A DNA stretch of 64,000 nucleotides from Marsupella aquatica (lineage: Eukaryota > Marchantiophyta). A program made the position numbers and the translations under genes. The notes beneath the pieces are model-generated. The model had not been told where the DNA came from. It searched no databases and saw nothing but the letters and a program-made list of their open reading frames with translations. Positions 1 through 12,434 of the stretch are shown one piece after another (the first letter of the stretch is position 1; each line of letters opens with the position of its first letter). The DNA lies in assembly GCA_973895155.1 (NCBI GenBank), contig OZ316893.1, forward strand, positions 12,090,001 to 12,154,000, written 5' to 3'.

Positions 1-189
1 GGTGAAACATATACAAATGAGTCAACATCCAATTAAGTAGCATGGTCGTGTAAAAATATTTTGCTTGTGCTCCTAATGAATCAGTTGACACATGGTACTA
101 TTTGTGTTATAATGGCGTTCTAAATATATGGCAAACTGATACAATAAGAGCTTCTTGTAGCTTTTCGATTGTTAGATGTTTTTTAGATA

Positions 190-480
190 CAGGTGCTACA
201 GCACTTAATGAAATTTCCTTGTCCATAGGATCAAGAACTACATCAATGTGAATCACCTGAGTGGGGCCTAGTGGCCATCTCTAGTGGCCAGGGGTGACTT
301 GTGAGCAGCAGGTCCAAGTTCTACTCATGCTTGCGATACAGGTTTTGTGCCAGGTGCTACAGCACTTAGTGAAATTTCCTTGTCCATAGAATCAAGAACT
401 ACATCAATATGAATCACCTGAGTGACTTGTTAGGAGCAGGTCCAAGTTCTACTCATGCTTGCGATACAGGTTGTGTGCCA
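190..480. repeat. Tandem duplication, about 161-bp unit, two copies
   Basis: A block beginning CAGGTGCTACAGCACTTA at 190 recurs at 351 with only scattered substitutions. Both copies run through the same order of motifs (TTTCCTTGTCCATAG, ATCAAGAACTACATCAAT, GAATCACCTGAGTG, then GGTCCAAGTTCTACTCATGC). The second copy is shorter because a stretch after the CACCTGAGTG motif is missing. No coding capacity is visible. Confidence 0.85.
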
Positions 481-1688
481 ACCGCCTCAGACGGGTCGTG
501 TGTTATGTAGCAAGGCACTTGTGGTGATTGTAGGAATTATCTAAAATATGTACAAACAAATGATTCTCAATGCCGGCAAGCCAGTTGTGCAGCTTGTTCA
601 AAAGCAGTTTCCCCTTAAAAAAAACTATCTCAATGTTGGCTATTAGTTAGATTTTCAGTTTAAAGGCATCAGGAGTTTGTATACTATTTTTTGAATTATG
701 CCAAATAACTAGAATAAAACACATTTTTAGTGAAATTTTCAAAATCAAGCTCAGGACAAATCCAGCATAGGTTTTGAGTGGAGCATTGGAAGTAAGGAGG
801 TCAACACAAATCGGGTGAAGAAAGTGGTATCTTGAATTAGTAGGTATGAAAAAGCTGCAGGATATTCTAATCTTTCCCAACTCCTCAACCATTTATTTGT
901 GGGGGACAAGACGTTCTCGAGCTTTTCTTGACCAGTTGACATTGTTCATAGGTCTCTGTTTAAAAAGTTGTATATCGTTGTCTGCATGCATGCAGCAAGT
1001 GTAAGTACGTAGTCTTCAGGATCTTTAGGTATCCCAAGTTGGCACAAATTCTGTTTGGAATGAAACACCTTTTGAGGTTGTACAGATCTCTGACCATCTT
1101 GACTCATTGCTAGATAGAAAATGTCACTTTCCAAATCAATCCACTAGCACATCTTTGCAAACAATTTAAAAGCATGCCTATGTGAAGGTCAACTACACCG
1201 GAGTACAATGAAGCGCACATGAGGCAGGTCAAGCTGGTCCAGAATGTTCCAACGACAAACAGTTCCCAAAGTTACTTTCTAGTATTGCTAAAAATTTACA
1301 TGGCACCAGAGCTAAACTGTAGTATAGTAGGAATGATCAGGTTCACACATGCACGACACAAAAAAATCCATTTTTCACAAATACAGCATAATGCCATAAT
1401 ATATTCCTCCACATTTCATATTTGCTTTAAGAACAATGTATATAGTGATAAATGAATGTTTGGCGGTTGGGTTGTGGTGGATGAACTATATATGTGTGCA
1501 TAACAGGAGGGTGATTGAGGGAAGGGCAAGTGGGCATGAATTGAGGACCATACGGAGAGGCTGGGTGCACAGGGAGTTTGGCCATTTGTGAGCAAACCTT
1601 GGGTCAGACCTAGTTACAAAACTGGTGTGAAATACTCCCATCAATAATTCATAGTTTGACACAAGTGTTGAGTTTATTTTTCTATTTG
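481..1688. other. Intergenic DNA, nothing recognised
   Basis: AT-rich sequence with only short open frames, none of which resembles a known protein or shows splice-consistent continuation. I see no RNA gene, no terminal repeats and no clear tandem structure here. Confidence 0.5.
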
Positions 1689-2026
1689 TGTTGTATAGCA
1701 ATCCATCATGAAAGTACTTCTCTCATTCATAATTTCTTGGCCCTTTATGATTATTTTCTATTTTATTTTTTAATGTACAAGTGTTTATCAGTGGGTTTGC
1801 AGATTTATTACATTCTAAGCTCGTCGGCCATATCGAGTCTCCTTAACATAACCTCTTCCTATCTTTCAACTAGCTCCGTAACAATGAGTCTGAGTTATTC
1901 CTAACAAGCAAACTCTTGCTTGTGTCTATAGTGTGCAGCATAACTAACCTAACCAAGTATGCATCTAAGTTTAGCCTAAGTAAGATTGCGATCATAACCC
2001 CTAGACTTAAGAGTAAATGTCTAATG
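1689..2026 (-). mobile_element. Degenerate copia solo LTR
   Basis: On the minus strand this matches, in the same order, blocks of the copia LTR at 50950-51281 and of the solo LTR at 8271-8613. These are a start like (TG)TTAGACATTTACTC..GTCTAGGGGTTA, then TTAGGCTAAA, GGTTAGGTTAGTTATG, and CTCATTGTTACGGAGC. Taking the far edge at TGTTG (1689) gives 338 bp, close to the 332 and 343 bp of the relatives. The first two bases have decayed from TG to CA. The flanks are only weakly alike (ATTTG and GTTTG), so the exact ends are uncertain. No internal domain is attached. Confidence 0.55.
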
Positions 2027-2152
2027 TGTTTGACATTCAGCACAAAAGGTTCAGATTCATAATTGAAATGACAACAACTCCATATTGTGGGCTCACATTG
2101 CTGGCAGATCAAAATTGGCAATTGGAATGGTCTTGTTTTGTACTACAAATTT

Positions 2153-2760
2153 GTTTATTTGCATTGCATAAGTTGACTATGATTATGCTAGCTTCCATCC
2201 CATAGCCCTCCATCCTCCATACCATAGCTCTCCACCTCCAGCCAATAGTCCTCCTTCCGGTTGGTTGCCATACCCATCAAAAATTAATGTTTCCCAAACA
2301 AAGCAGACCCATCCCTTTAAACAATAAAACTTTGGTGTTCAAAGTTTATTTGCACTGTCTACATAAAGTTGAGTTTGGTGCTAGCTTCTATTCCATAGGG
2401 CCTCTTGCCAACAGGACAGTAGCCCTCCGGCTTCTATCTCATAACTCTCCAACCTCCAGCCCAGAGCTCTTCAGCCAGTCCTCCTGCCTTCCACCCGATT
2501 GGTTGCCATTCCCATAGCCCTAACAAAAGTAATGTTTTCCAAACAAAGAGGATCTGCCCCTGCAAAAAACTTCAAATTTGGTGTTACAAGTTTATTTGCA
2601 TTACATCAGTTGTTGACTTTATGTGGGCTTTTATGCTAGCTTCCATCCTATACGCCTTCTGCCAGAAGGGTTATAGCCCTCTGGCCTCTATCTCCATCCC
2701 ATAGCCCTACACTACAGTATCCAACCCATAGCTCTTTGCCTCCAGCCCACCACTCTTAGT
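2153..2760. repeat. Imperfect tandem repeat, three copies of about 190-245 bp
   Basis: Three successive units each open with a TTTATTTGCA..TT motif (2153, 2345, 2590). Each then has GCTAGCTTC(C/T)AT(C/T)CC, runs of CATAGCCCTCC or CATAGCTCT, and CTCCAGCCCA. The first two also share TGGTTGCCAT and TAATGTTT(T)CC. Units differ by indels and point changes, so this is an old local amplification. No protein is supported. Confidence 0.75.
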
Positions 2761-3652
2761 CCCACAATTTCATGCATTTTCAAGAGTAGGTGAGTTTTAT
2801 CGACTATCCCGGCCCCCATGTTTGCAAAATGAAGTTTTTTGGTTGATGACACGGAGGGGAACACATTTAGAAGTTTTACCCACTGCCAGGCAGTGATTGT
2901 TATCTGGTTTTTCTCCCCCCCAAGCACAAAATACACAAAAAAATATTAAACCAGCCAAGTGCACCCCTTCAATATGGTTGTTCTAACATGCCACTCACAT
3001 GCGCCAAAACTGCAAAATGCTGTGCCAAAAAGGTGACCATTTGTGTTGTTGTGCAGTGTCCCCAAGCACTATGGTGTAAGCCTATCCAAGCTAGTCATGT
3101 TACCAAAAATGTTGGTCAAAAAAATTAATTAACCTATTTTCATCGTAGACCTATTGTACTTGTATTGCTCATGAAACCATGTCCATTTGTATGACATGAA
3201 GGGTTCTCCATATGCAGACTCTCCATGCCCGTCCCACTCACAAGTAGACTCTAAACTAGCTTGAATGCACAAGTTTGTTCATAAATAAATGGTGAGTTTC
3301 AAATGCATTTTTCATGTTCAACCCCAAGAATACCTATGCACCTGAAGGTGTTATCTGTAGTCCGTGGGCTCAACACTTAACCCGTAACTTTCCTGCAACT
3401 TTAGGCAAAAATCCAAAAATCCGGAACTCTGGAAAGCCGTGACTGAAAACATGTGGAAATTGCTCCTGACATGGTGATCGTTACTACATTTGAGGCAATG
3501 GCTGATCAAGAATTGAGAAAAAATATATATGCTATGAGACAGGTGAGACAGTAACTCCTGCCTTATGGGGCGGATCAATGTTACCGACCCGCATTTTTTA
3601 AATTCTATAAGTGAGTCTCATAACTTGAGTTATGAAATATATTATAAATTGG
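2761..3652. other. Intergenic DNA, nothing recognised
   Basis: No supported gene, RNA or mobile element. The short open frames on both strands have no recognisable domains. Confidence 0.5.
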
Positions 3653-3662
3653 TAACTTTCAC

Positions 3663-3821
3663 GAGGGAGTTGCTTGATGGGACCCCAAATGAAAATGTTT
3701 TACTTGATAGGACCACTGAGTGATCCACACCGTTGATTTACCTTGAATAGACGGACCTAAACTTTCAAGGGTCCAATTAAGTAAAACATTTTCATTTGGG
3801 GTCTCACCAAGCAAATCTCTC
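3663..3821. mobile_element. 159-bp foldback/MULE-type non-autonomous element with 10-bp target duplication
   Basis: The two ends form long terminal inverted repeats of about 45-50 bp. The left arm starts GAGGGAGTTGCTTGATGG and contains ACCCCAAATGAAAATGTTTT. The right arm is its near-perfect reverse complement. The unpaired middle is only about 60 bp. Directly outside both ends lies the identical 10-mer TAACTTTCAC (3653-3662 and 3822-3831), read as the target-site duplication. Long inverted ends with a 9-10 bp duplication are the signature of Mutator-like elements. With no coding capacity this is a MULE-derived MITE or foldback element. The superfamily is inferred from duplication length. Confidence 0.8.
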
Positions 3822-3831
3822 TAACTTTCAC

Positions 3832-5700
3832 TAATGACCAAACTTTAAAAGGCCCTATTATACAAGGCACTTTTTCTATCACCATATATAAACTGTAGAG
3901 ATATATAAAAAAGTTCGATAGATAAATTATCACCTAAGGCCTCATTCTATAAAGTAGGTCATAATGGTAGTAGACCTGCATCGCTAGCTTTAATAAATCT
4001 TTAATACAGATTTTTATTTTTCCCGCGACATTAGAAAGCGTTACACGGGTACAAACTAATTATAATGAGATCGCTCACCGGCAGACAGAGAGGCACGCAG
4101 GCAGGACGCATTTGCTGGTGGACTTCCCGGCAAATGCAATTGGCCGGGCATGCAGCAGGCGTGTGGCAAGCAGGTTCCCGGCGAGAGCTATCCCCGGCGG
4201 CCGGGACCCCGGGACGTGTGGCCGTGAACCGTGCTTTGACCGCTGGGATTCGTTTGACCGAACGCGCCGTCGCGTGACCTCCGATCCGGTACATACAGAA
4301 ACTCGTTTTTCTAGACGAATTCGTGGAAATACTGTACTCTTTCGTGTGTACTAATGGGATACTGTATAGTGCATAGTGTATAATTGTTTGTATAATTGTG
4401 TGTATAATTGTGCCGTATGTATAGTAGATGGTTCCCCCGTGCGGTCGGGCCTACTTATCCTTTCTTTAAATAGCACCATAAAGTAGGACGTGGTGGGGTC
4501 CACGCATTCGGCTTTTTACTCACTCTTTCTCCGTTCTTTCCGCTCCCGTGTCGGCCTTTCCAGTTTGCTAATGATTCCTCCCCACATAGCCTGTGGTATG
4601 TAATAGACCTAATTATGTAATGTGATCGAAAGGTACTCTCGAGGTCTTATTTAAGGGCTATATATGCATGTAGTAGGCTTGGAGCTGAAATTTAAATATA
4701 AGAATGAGTTGAGTTTGTGAAAATTAAATTTCTAGAATAAATTAATGGTGTAAGTCCTGATTCCATGATTGGGGTTTGTGAAAATTGAGTTTCTTAAATA
4801 AATTAAAGGGTGTTTTTCCTACAAATGGACTGAAGTAAAAGGCTAGCCCTCGTAAATAAATCAAATCTTTAGTCATCTCTAAAAAACTGGGCATTTTGAG
4901 TAGGTCAGATGGATTCACCACATGCAATGTAAAAAAAATTAAAATGTACGGTTTCTCATAGTCATTCATGTAGAAACCCACTGAACCTGTTTTGGCATGC
5001 ACTGCTATTTTCTCGTGTTCTTGTTGCACATGTGTTGCAGTTCCACGTCATTGTTGTGCTAGATCTAAATAAGGTTGCATTAGTGGTAGCAAAAAATCAC
5101 AAAATTACACCTCACAAAAATTATTCGCTAGATTTAGCAAAAATCGGTTTTCAGGAAAAACAATGAAAAAAATTAACGAATGAGGGACCCTAAAGAGGAA
5201 AGGGGCATGTGGTTTAGATTTGATTCCGAAGACAGGAGAGGAAAGGGGCAGCACGCGGATGTGTGATTTTCTCGTCAGACACTTTTTGCGTCATTTCAGA
5301 AAGTTTCCTCTCTACTTCGACCAAATGACAGAGAATTTTACCACACGTGTCCGTGTCCTTGCCAGCGCAGCTTATTCGCCGCGTGTACTACTCTTTCATG
5401 TCGTGTCTCTTCCAGAGGAAAATGAAACTCTGAAAAGTTAAAAGCGCTAACCAGGACTAGAATCAGGTGAAATGGCAATATAAAAAATACAGGTTAAATC
5501 GGGCACCCCACATGACCAGAAAATAACAGTAAAATAGGGGGAATGAAAAGAGGGGGGAAAAGGAGAAAATAATCAATGCTACGATTAATCTCTGCTCTGG
5601 ACACGTCACCTGAAACATAATTAATAAAGGAGCGATACATTCTCTCGGTGGACAGTACTCTTGCTATTATTGCAATTTCGGTCAGGATAGGTATAGTTAT
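3832..5700. other. Intergenic DNA with a GC-rich island at about 4030-4290
   Basis: The stretch at 4030-4290 is clearly more GC-rich than its surroundings and has overlapping open frames on both strands. Neither resembles a known protein, so I call no gene. At 4680-4830 a short block (GAGTTTGTGAAAATTAAATTTCTAGAATAAATTAA and a close variant) occurs twice about 90 bp apart. The rest is AT-rich with no recognisable gene. Confidence 0.4.
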
Positions 5701-5705
5701 TATAT

Positions 5706-5820
5706 AGAGAAAGAACAAGGAGAGAAAGAACAAGGAGAGAAAGGAACACGTAGAGCCCCTTCTTTAGCGGATGGGCCCGGGACCAAGATGGTGCGCAGCC
5801 CTCTGGGAAGTTCTTTCCTC
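5706..5820. repeat. Short purine tandem repeat plus a block repeated near 7100
   Basis: GAGAAAGAACAAGGA is repeated in tandem at 5706-5744. The following 60 bp (containing GATGGGCCCGGGACCAAGAT and CTGGGAAGTT) has a diverged second copy at about 7103-7165 (GGTGGGCCCGCAGGCAAGAT, CTGGGAAGTT), which is likewise preceded by A/G-rich sequence. This looks like a small dispersed repeat. No function can be assigned. Confidence 0.5.
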
Positions 5821-7987
5821 TAGAAGGTTGCTGGAGAATTTCATTTATATAATCTTTGGGGCTCTCAGGCCAAACTCTCCCATGGCATGGTCTTGCTGTC
5901 CTAAAACTGAAGATGTCATCATGCCATTCGTTTGGATGACCATGCCGTAAACCCCTGGCCAGACGGAATGTCTTGTGCCTGACCCAAGGGCAAAGACTGG
6001 AAACTTATCGGCACTTGGAGGTCCCAACCTTGGGCTGGGAAATAAAACAAGAAAACCACTACACCTGTTGTCAACTTGCTATCTTTGGGAGGTAGGGAAG
6101 CACATTAGGAAGAGCTACTTTTTCCCAAAAGTATTGGGAGGGCCTATGGCCTCAATCCTCACATTCCAAGTTGGCTCGTAAAGTGCTCTTTGCATGTATG
6201 AGGCACTCCTTTTTGCTGTCCTCAATCCTCCCAAAACTGCCTAGAAGAAGCTGGGCACATTGGGTCAGAATTTTAAGTGTAGTAAAGTTTCTGGCCTTTG
6301 CCCTTCATTGTATGAATTGGGGGGATTCTGGTATGAATTGTTTTTGTGTAAGGATGCCCATCCCTCCATTTGACTCTATGTACGACAGCTCTTAGCTCAG
6401 ATATCACCCGTCTGCCCCTCTTATTTAGGTAATAAGCATGTGTGAAGTTTTTTGTTTTGTTGATGAAAAAATGACTTCCAATTTTTCCAGTTGCCACATA
6501 TTTTATGTCACAGGGCTTTGGGGAAAACCCACTTTGGGATGGGGGTTCAGTGTTAAAGCTTATTGGCTTACTAAACTTCAACTCTGAATCTTACTTGCCT
6601 CAATGAAGACTGATATTATTGGGTAATGTTTGCAATGCACTAATCGGGATCCGCACACAGTACGTGGCATTCAAAATTTGAAGGCATGCACCTTCATGTC
6701 TTCACCTTCTGTGCATGGTAGTCAGCTCGCAATAATAGGCAACAACAATAAAATTGAGTTTTGCAGCATTGTCCATCCAAGATGTAATTATCATCCTTTG
6801 TTGTTGTCACAAGTGCTGGTTCTTTGAATGTAAACAGAGATGAGAATATTGAAATGAGAATATTGAAACCCATTCACCAAGTCATGTTCAATTGATTTCC
6901 AGCAATTCCTCACACACTACTCCAACACACTACACCAGTTTAGAGACTCATCCATCCCCAATCCGAGCCTCCAATTTCAGTTCACTCCCAAAGTCCCCAG
7001 AGTTTGATTTACGGGAGTCAAAATTCCTTTCGCCTTTTTGTACTCACGGTTGGGTCAGGACGGATATAGTCATACAAAAAAAGAACAAAGCAAAAAGAGG
7101 AAAACGCTTATTTAGCTGGTGGGCCCGCAGGCAAGATACTGCGCCGCCCTGGGAAGTTAAGTTCATTGGGGCAGCGGGCCCTTCTTCCCGAATCTCTAGG
7201 CTCTACCTGATCCTCTCTTTCAGGCCTTAACTGAAGCCCTCCAATTAAGGGGATAAGATGGACCGTTCGGAAAGGGAGAGATGGACGGTGGATCACGGAT
7301 ACAGCTCCGTTCCAAAGACGTATGTCATATTCTGACTGGTAGAGAAACCGGATCGGGAACAATCGGAACAGGGAGAGGCGGCGTCCGTGGTCCGGGGGAC
7401 AAGGACCACAGCCTTGACTACGACTGTGGCCAAGGTCCCAAACTGACTTAGGTCCGCGCTACTGTGGTCAACCACTCCTCGCAGCCTCAAAAATTCAGAA
7501 TACAGTGAATACAGTGGTGTATTGGAATTCCATGACGGTGTTATACACGGAACTAGCTTTTTGTACAACGTCTTTTATTACTGTTCTATCCCCCAAAATA
7601 GTCTCTAAACGCTAAATTATTAAACTGCCTCCTAGTGTTGTCCTGGTTGGCGCAAAAAAAATTGGACTTGACTGACAAAATATGTGTTTGTGAAACCTCA
7701 AAAGAAAAGAATTGCATGATGTATATAAGTGTTAAGAGTACTCTAAGTACCTTATGAAAACACTGATGTAGTGTATACATCATTTACATGATTAAAGAAC
7801 TAAATCAGGAGTAAAAACAAAACATTTTGGGGGGGGGCGAGGAGGTAGGGTTAATCTCTGGAATAAAAGTGATCAATAAAGCATAAGTCCTGTGCAAAAC
7901 CCAGAGGGTAGTTTAATTACCAGGTTGCACTCCATTTTGAATTTGAGCTGACAGGCTCTCTACTAATCTAAGGGGTCTGGATAACTG
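5821..7987. other. Gene-poor stretch; old dispersed-repeat copy near 6820-7030
   Basis: No supported gene. A segment around 6820-7030 loosely follows the motif order of the repeat at 11553-11790 and 31551-31680 (CTTTGAATGTAAACAGAGATGAG, then CAGTTTAGAGACTC, then runs of CCC). The diverged block at 7103-7165 pairs with 5758-5820. Everything else is AT-rich DNA without recognisable features. Confidence 0.4.
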
Positions 7988-8097
7988 CACATCAAAATAT
8001 AACATATATAATGTACACATATTTTGATACCATGGTAAAATTTGTTATTTTATTTAAATCAATGAATGCACACCTTATATTATCACATTTTGATGTG
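7988..8097 (+). mobile_element. 110-bp MITE, copy 1
   Basis: The ends are inverted repeats: CACATCAAAAT at the left and ATTTTGATGTG at the right. The interior (CCATGGTAAAATTTGTTATT, AATCAATGAATGCACACCTT) is homologous over its length to the element at 34228-34338, which lies in the opposite orientation. The lengths are nearly identical, 110 and 111 bp. It has no coding capacity. A clear target duplication could not be identified, so the superfamily is undetermined. Confidence 0.75.
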
Positions 8098-8270
8098 TGA
8101 TTATTAGCAGGGCTAGCCTAACTGAGGATGTCAGAGGAGTTGTTAGCCACATGAAGGCAAAACTCAGATGGCAGTAGGGTAGTTAAATGATCAGGTTTGC
8201 ACTCCACTTTGAATATGGCCTGACTTGATTGAACTATACTAACCCAGGATTTCACAGTTGGACTGGTTTC

Positions 8271-8613
8271 TGTTAGGTATTTACTCAAGGTCTAGGGTTA
8301 CGACATGTAACCATAGTTAGGCTAACCATAGTCGGAGACGTGGTTAGGTTAACTAGGATGCACACTATATGCCAAGCGGTGTTTGCTTAGATAAGTGGAA
8401 CTTAGGCTCATTGTTACGGAGCCACTTGAGAGATGAGGAGAGCTTACACTGTGGAGACTTGGTATGGCCGACGGACTTAGAGTTGAGTAAAGCTCTCTTG
8501 TGTGTTCCTGTGGACGTAGCCTTGAGGAGGTGAACCACGTCTCTCTTGTGTCGACTACTTGCCCATTGGATGTGTCATGTGCTTACCGTTACGAGTGTCG
8601 TCTACGCTCAACA
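8271..8613 (+). mobile_element. Copia solo LTR, 343 bp, with GTTTC target duplication
   Basis: The sequence begins TGTTAGG and ends CTCAACA, giving the canonical TG..CA ends. It is bordered by the perfect 5-bp duplication GTTTC at 8266-8270 and 8614-8618. Internally it carries GTGGACGTAGCCTTGAGGAG followed by GTGAACCACGT and CTCTTGTGTCGAC. These are homologous to the LTR of the copia element at 50950-51281, which carries the same blocks on the minus strand. No internal domain is present, so it is the product of LTR-LTR recombination. Confidence 0.9.
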
Positions 8614-8618
8614 GTTTC

Positions 8619-11552
8619 AAACCGATGAAGCATGCGAATATTAACTCCCTCCAACCGCACTTTCACTTTTGACCAGGTTCTGGCATAACATTCACTGGAA
8701 CACAAGTGCTGACTACTCACTTTGAGCAAAAGCTAGCACAATTTAGACCCCCTCGTTTCTCACATTTACACAGTCAAAAGGGGGTCAGCCTGGACAAACG
8801 GTGAAGCTCCACATGTCCCCAAACCAATTAGGTGTAACCTCAGGTTAGTTTATTCTGGTTAAGCCAACCCGCAGACAAATGAAAGCAACCTGGCTAATAA
8901 TCAAAATTACTTGTGCGCCCTAGTTAGTACTTGGGACTAGTTTAGGGGACATGAAAGTAAAACTTGCTATTTAGAAATCAAGGTTCCATGCCGCTGTCAT
9001 TGCCTGCCAAACCTTGGTGGCCTTGGTTGGCGATGAATGAGTTTACAAAAAACCCAATATTTCTCACTTCAGATCTATTTGGAAGTATGCCAAATGGGTT
9101 TAGAGACATCCTCAACTCAATTACGCAGCCAGTCCAATGCATTTTACCTGTCCTCATGCAAATCACAAAGCATTGTTCTTATTGGAGAAACCAGTGGATA
9201 AACATAGACATATCATGAGGCACAAAGACAATATGATCTGAATGGGGAAAAGGACCCAAGTGTCATCCAATAAGTTGGCTCTGGAGTCTTGGATAGTGTT
9301 CGAGGACAAACACCATATCCAAATAATAAGAACTTTAGGAATATCTCTACTGTAGTCACTTATCTTAGCACTAAAACTTGCAGCATGTGGTAAGACAAGA
9401 ACAAAGTAATTGAACATTGCATTGGAAACTAATGACCCTCCCCAAAGTTCAGTTGTCCTCTCTACCAAATGGTATATTCAACCCACAATGCTGGGGTCTC
9501 GGACTGGTTGGCAAATTTGTTACCCCGATACAGAACTCTAACAAGGTTGGGGAGATTTTTCAATTCTGGCTGGTTTGGACACTGCATTGGAAAGCTTTAA
9601 AACAGGAGAAGAGCCCCGATAAGATGCTGGTTGAGAGGAGAAAAATCTTTGATGGATCCATTTGTGATATCCTGGTGACTTTTCAGTGTATGTAGTATTT
9701 TTTAGATGATATAATGAAAGCAGGAATATTATGGCCTAGAGTTAATTCCTAGAATGAAAGATAATCAATGTTTCCCACATGTGGTGAGCAAACTGGGATG
9801 CCAGTACTGTGGTGCACTGGTCTACAATTATACTCAAGAGATCCATCTAATCCTCTTTGTCATTAGTAAAAAAACCTTTAACGATATATAGCTACCAAAC
9901 AAGCAGTTATATCATGTTTCTTAATTAGGAGTTCTTTGCAAGCCCTTGGCTCAAAGACCTTTTTGCCATGGTGATAAAATCAATCATTCCTTACATTTGA
10001 TCGGTCACATTTCACTTTACATAACAGCAGCAGTCATCTACAACTTCCATTTTCCCAATCCTTCTTGGCATGGAGGGAGACCCTTTTTATGTTGATGTGG
10101 ACATCCATTTTGTCAAAAATTTAGACCTGATATTAATAGAGTAAACTACCAATTGAGGCTTGCCGTACCCGTTGAGGCTGCTGTACCCGTTGAGGTTGCA
10201 CTTTGACATCACTCAGCCCATACTCCCAACATACTAAAGTTAGAGAAGAAGCCTATGGGGTATTTAAAGTATTCAGTGAGAGAACCCAGTTATTGTAGGA
10301 GATGCTCTAACAGCAAGACTCAATTCAAGGAGACTTCGTGGAGAACCAACGGCTATCCCATTCCACACCCGATTCCACATCCAACCATTGATTCCTTTAC
10401 AACATTTTGGAGTGGAGGGAGAGACATAGTTGCTCATTTTGGTTTAGTGAGAAATGAAGTAAACTGCCAGCACCGGGTTGTCAAGACTCCCTTACACAAT
10501 CAACTCTCGTGCCATACAAATCTATTCTGGATGAAATGTGTAGGTGATCTAAGCACTGAAATGCAATCGCATCCTTTGTTCCTCATGGTCTGGTACCAAA
10601 TGTCATTTTGACCGGAAGCCTCCCTTGCCATTTGATTATGGTATCAACTTTTTTGTAGTCAGGGACCTGAAGGTGCAATTGGGAACCTTTTTCACATCCA
10701 AGCCCTCAACTCTCCCTGCAGCTTTCACACTCCTTGAAATGCAGTGTTTAGGCTAAACGGCCGACTTCCTGTAGCATCTGACTATTCAGCCATTGCGCAC
10801 ATGTTAGACAACACTTCCATTCAACATCATTAGTATACTTTGGGTTAGTGAATAAATCAAAGACTACACTGTATTCGTCCTCATAATGCTATCTATGTGA
10901 AATGCCTTTTTGCACTTTCTTGCTTTAATTTGTCTACTCTTCTACTTTGCTGTAGATATTTCCCTCCTCTTCTCTTTCCTCTTCTATCAAATGTTCTCTT
11001 CCAATTTTGTTATGTTGTGTTCCTTTTTCATTTCCCTTCCAATCGTTCCCTCTCCTTTTTCCAAGGTGAAGCTTCCAGGACCGCCTGGTTTGACCTTAGG
11101 ACTCCAATGGACCAGACTTTTTTTAACACCAAAAACTGTTATCTAAGTAAAAGGAACAGGTATCCAAGAAGGTCCATGCAGGTCTCATTGGTCCATTAAG
11201 CATATCATCAGATGTACTGGTCCATGGGAGCTTTAGTTTCGCTTCTTTCCCTTTTTTTTTCTTCTCTAGTTCACTATTCTTCCCTGCAAAAAAAATTAAA
11301 AATAAGAATCAATCCAATCAGGTGAACGAATGTCATAGTGTAAATCTACAAAATGAAAGGAGACCTTTTATGTCATACCTGAAAGGTTATCATAGGGGTA
11401 ATAGTGATTAATATGTAGAGAATTTTGGAAGGTAGGAGATGGAGATCATGGATGATCAAAATTGCCGTAGGGGCTTATTACTTGTCCTGCCCTTGACCCT
11501 GCTTTCTTTGCCCCTTGGTTTGTCCACCTTTTCTCTATTGGCAATTTTCGCT
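8619..11552. other. Intergenic DNA, nothing recognised
   Basis: Several open frames of 80-118 codons occur (for example 10255-10611), but none resembles a known family or extends through plausible splice sites. The segment 10900-11060 is pyrimidine-rich. No RNA gene or terminal-repeat element was found. Confidence 0.45.
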
Positions 11553-11790
11553 TAAACTAGCCTGAGTGCCTGTTCTTTAAACCTGAACAGAGGTGAGTTC
11601 AAGCCTGCTGCACCATTTTCAGAGACTCTACCTACCCCCAAGTTCAGTTATTAGAGATTTTCTATGTCTTTATAAACTAGCATGAGTGTCCGTTCTTTGA
11701 GCCTAAATAGAAGTGAGTACATTCACACCGCGCAATTCCCATAGTCTCACCTTGCACCCAATTAAATTTTCACTTGCACTCCCAACTTCA
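11553..11790 (+). repeat. Dispersed repeat, two tandem copies of about 119 bp
   Basis: AAACTAGCCTGAGTGCC..TTCTTTAAACCTGAACAGAGGTGAG at 11553 recurs at 11672 with substitutions. A third, single copy lies at 31551-31680. Each copy ends in a stretch with CATTTTCAGAGACT or CCATAGTCTC and then C-rich sequence. The family is non-coding and of unknown class. Confidence 0.55.
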
Positions 11791-11929
11791 GTTATGCCCG
11801 AGTCAAGGTAGGCTTTGGTCTAGACTTTAGGCACTGAAGAGTAGCTCTTGATGGGGAATATACATTTCAATAAATGAGGTTTAACATTAGGAGCCCACTT
11901 ACTAATGTGTACAATGTGGGAGGTTTGTT

Positions 11930-12434
11930 AGAACGAGGAATCAACGCAAGGCCCTCGAGAATCAATCACTCTTGAGGTGTACAATCTGGGTGGTTTGTAC
12001 AATCTGTACAATCTGGGGGGAGGTTTGTTGGAACGACGAACCAACGCAAGTGCAAGACCCTCAAGAACAAATCCCTCTTGGTAAAGAACTATCATAGCTT
12101 CAGGGATGATGGTGCTTGGAATGGTTCGTTTCAAATTCAGCTGTACAGAGACGACGAGCTCTGCAAAGTCATCACGCGTAGGAGAAATTTGGGAAGCTCT
12201 ATACATTACTGTAGATTAGTTAGGAACGAAGAAGAAGGATGGGTCCAAGGAGAGAGGACAAGAGATGCAACAACTTTTTTGTAGCAAGACCTGGGATCTA
12301 CCACATGCACATACCTGGCTACAGGGCAACTGTTCATGATGACCTTCAACCATTTTTTTGTGGCAAGGCCTGGGATCTACCACATGCACATACTTGGCTA
12401 CAGGTCCCTTGGGGCAACTGTTCATGATGACCTC
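11930..12434. repeat. Two local duplications (11930-12070 and 12271-12434)
   Basis: In the first, a block with GAACGA(G/C)GAA(T/C)CAACGCAAG and CCCTC(G/A)AGAA appears twice, separated by repeats of TGTACAATCTG. In the second, a roughly 76-bp unit (TTTTTTGTAGCAAGACC, then TACCACATGCACATACCTGG, then GGCAACTGTTCATGATGACC) is repeated back to back with a 10-bp insertion in the second copy. Both look like slippage or unequal-exchange products. No gene is supported here. Confidence 0.7.

Noticed and set aside
4031-4294. GC-rich open frames on both strands
   Set aside because: Composition explains both; neither protein has a known motif or conserved start.
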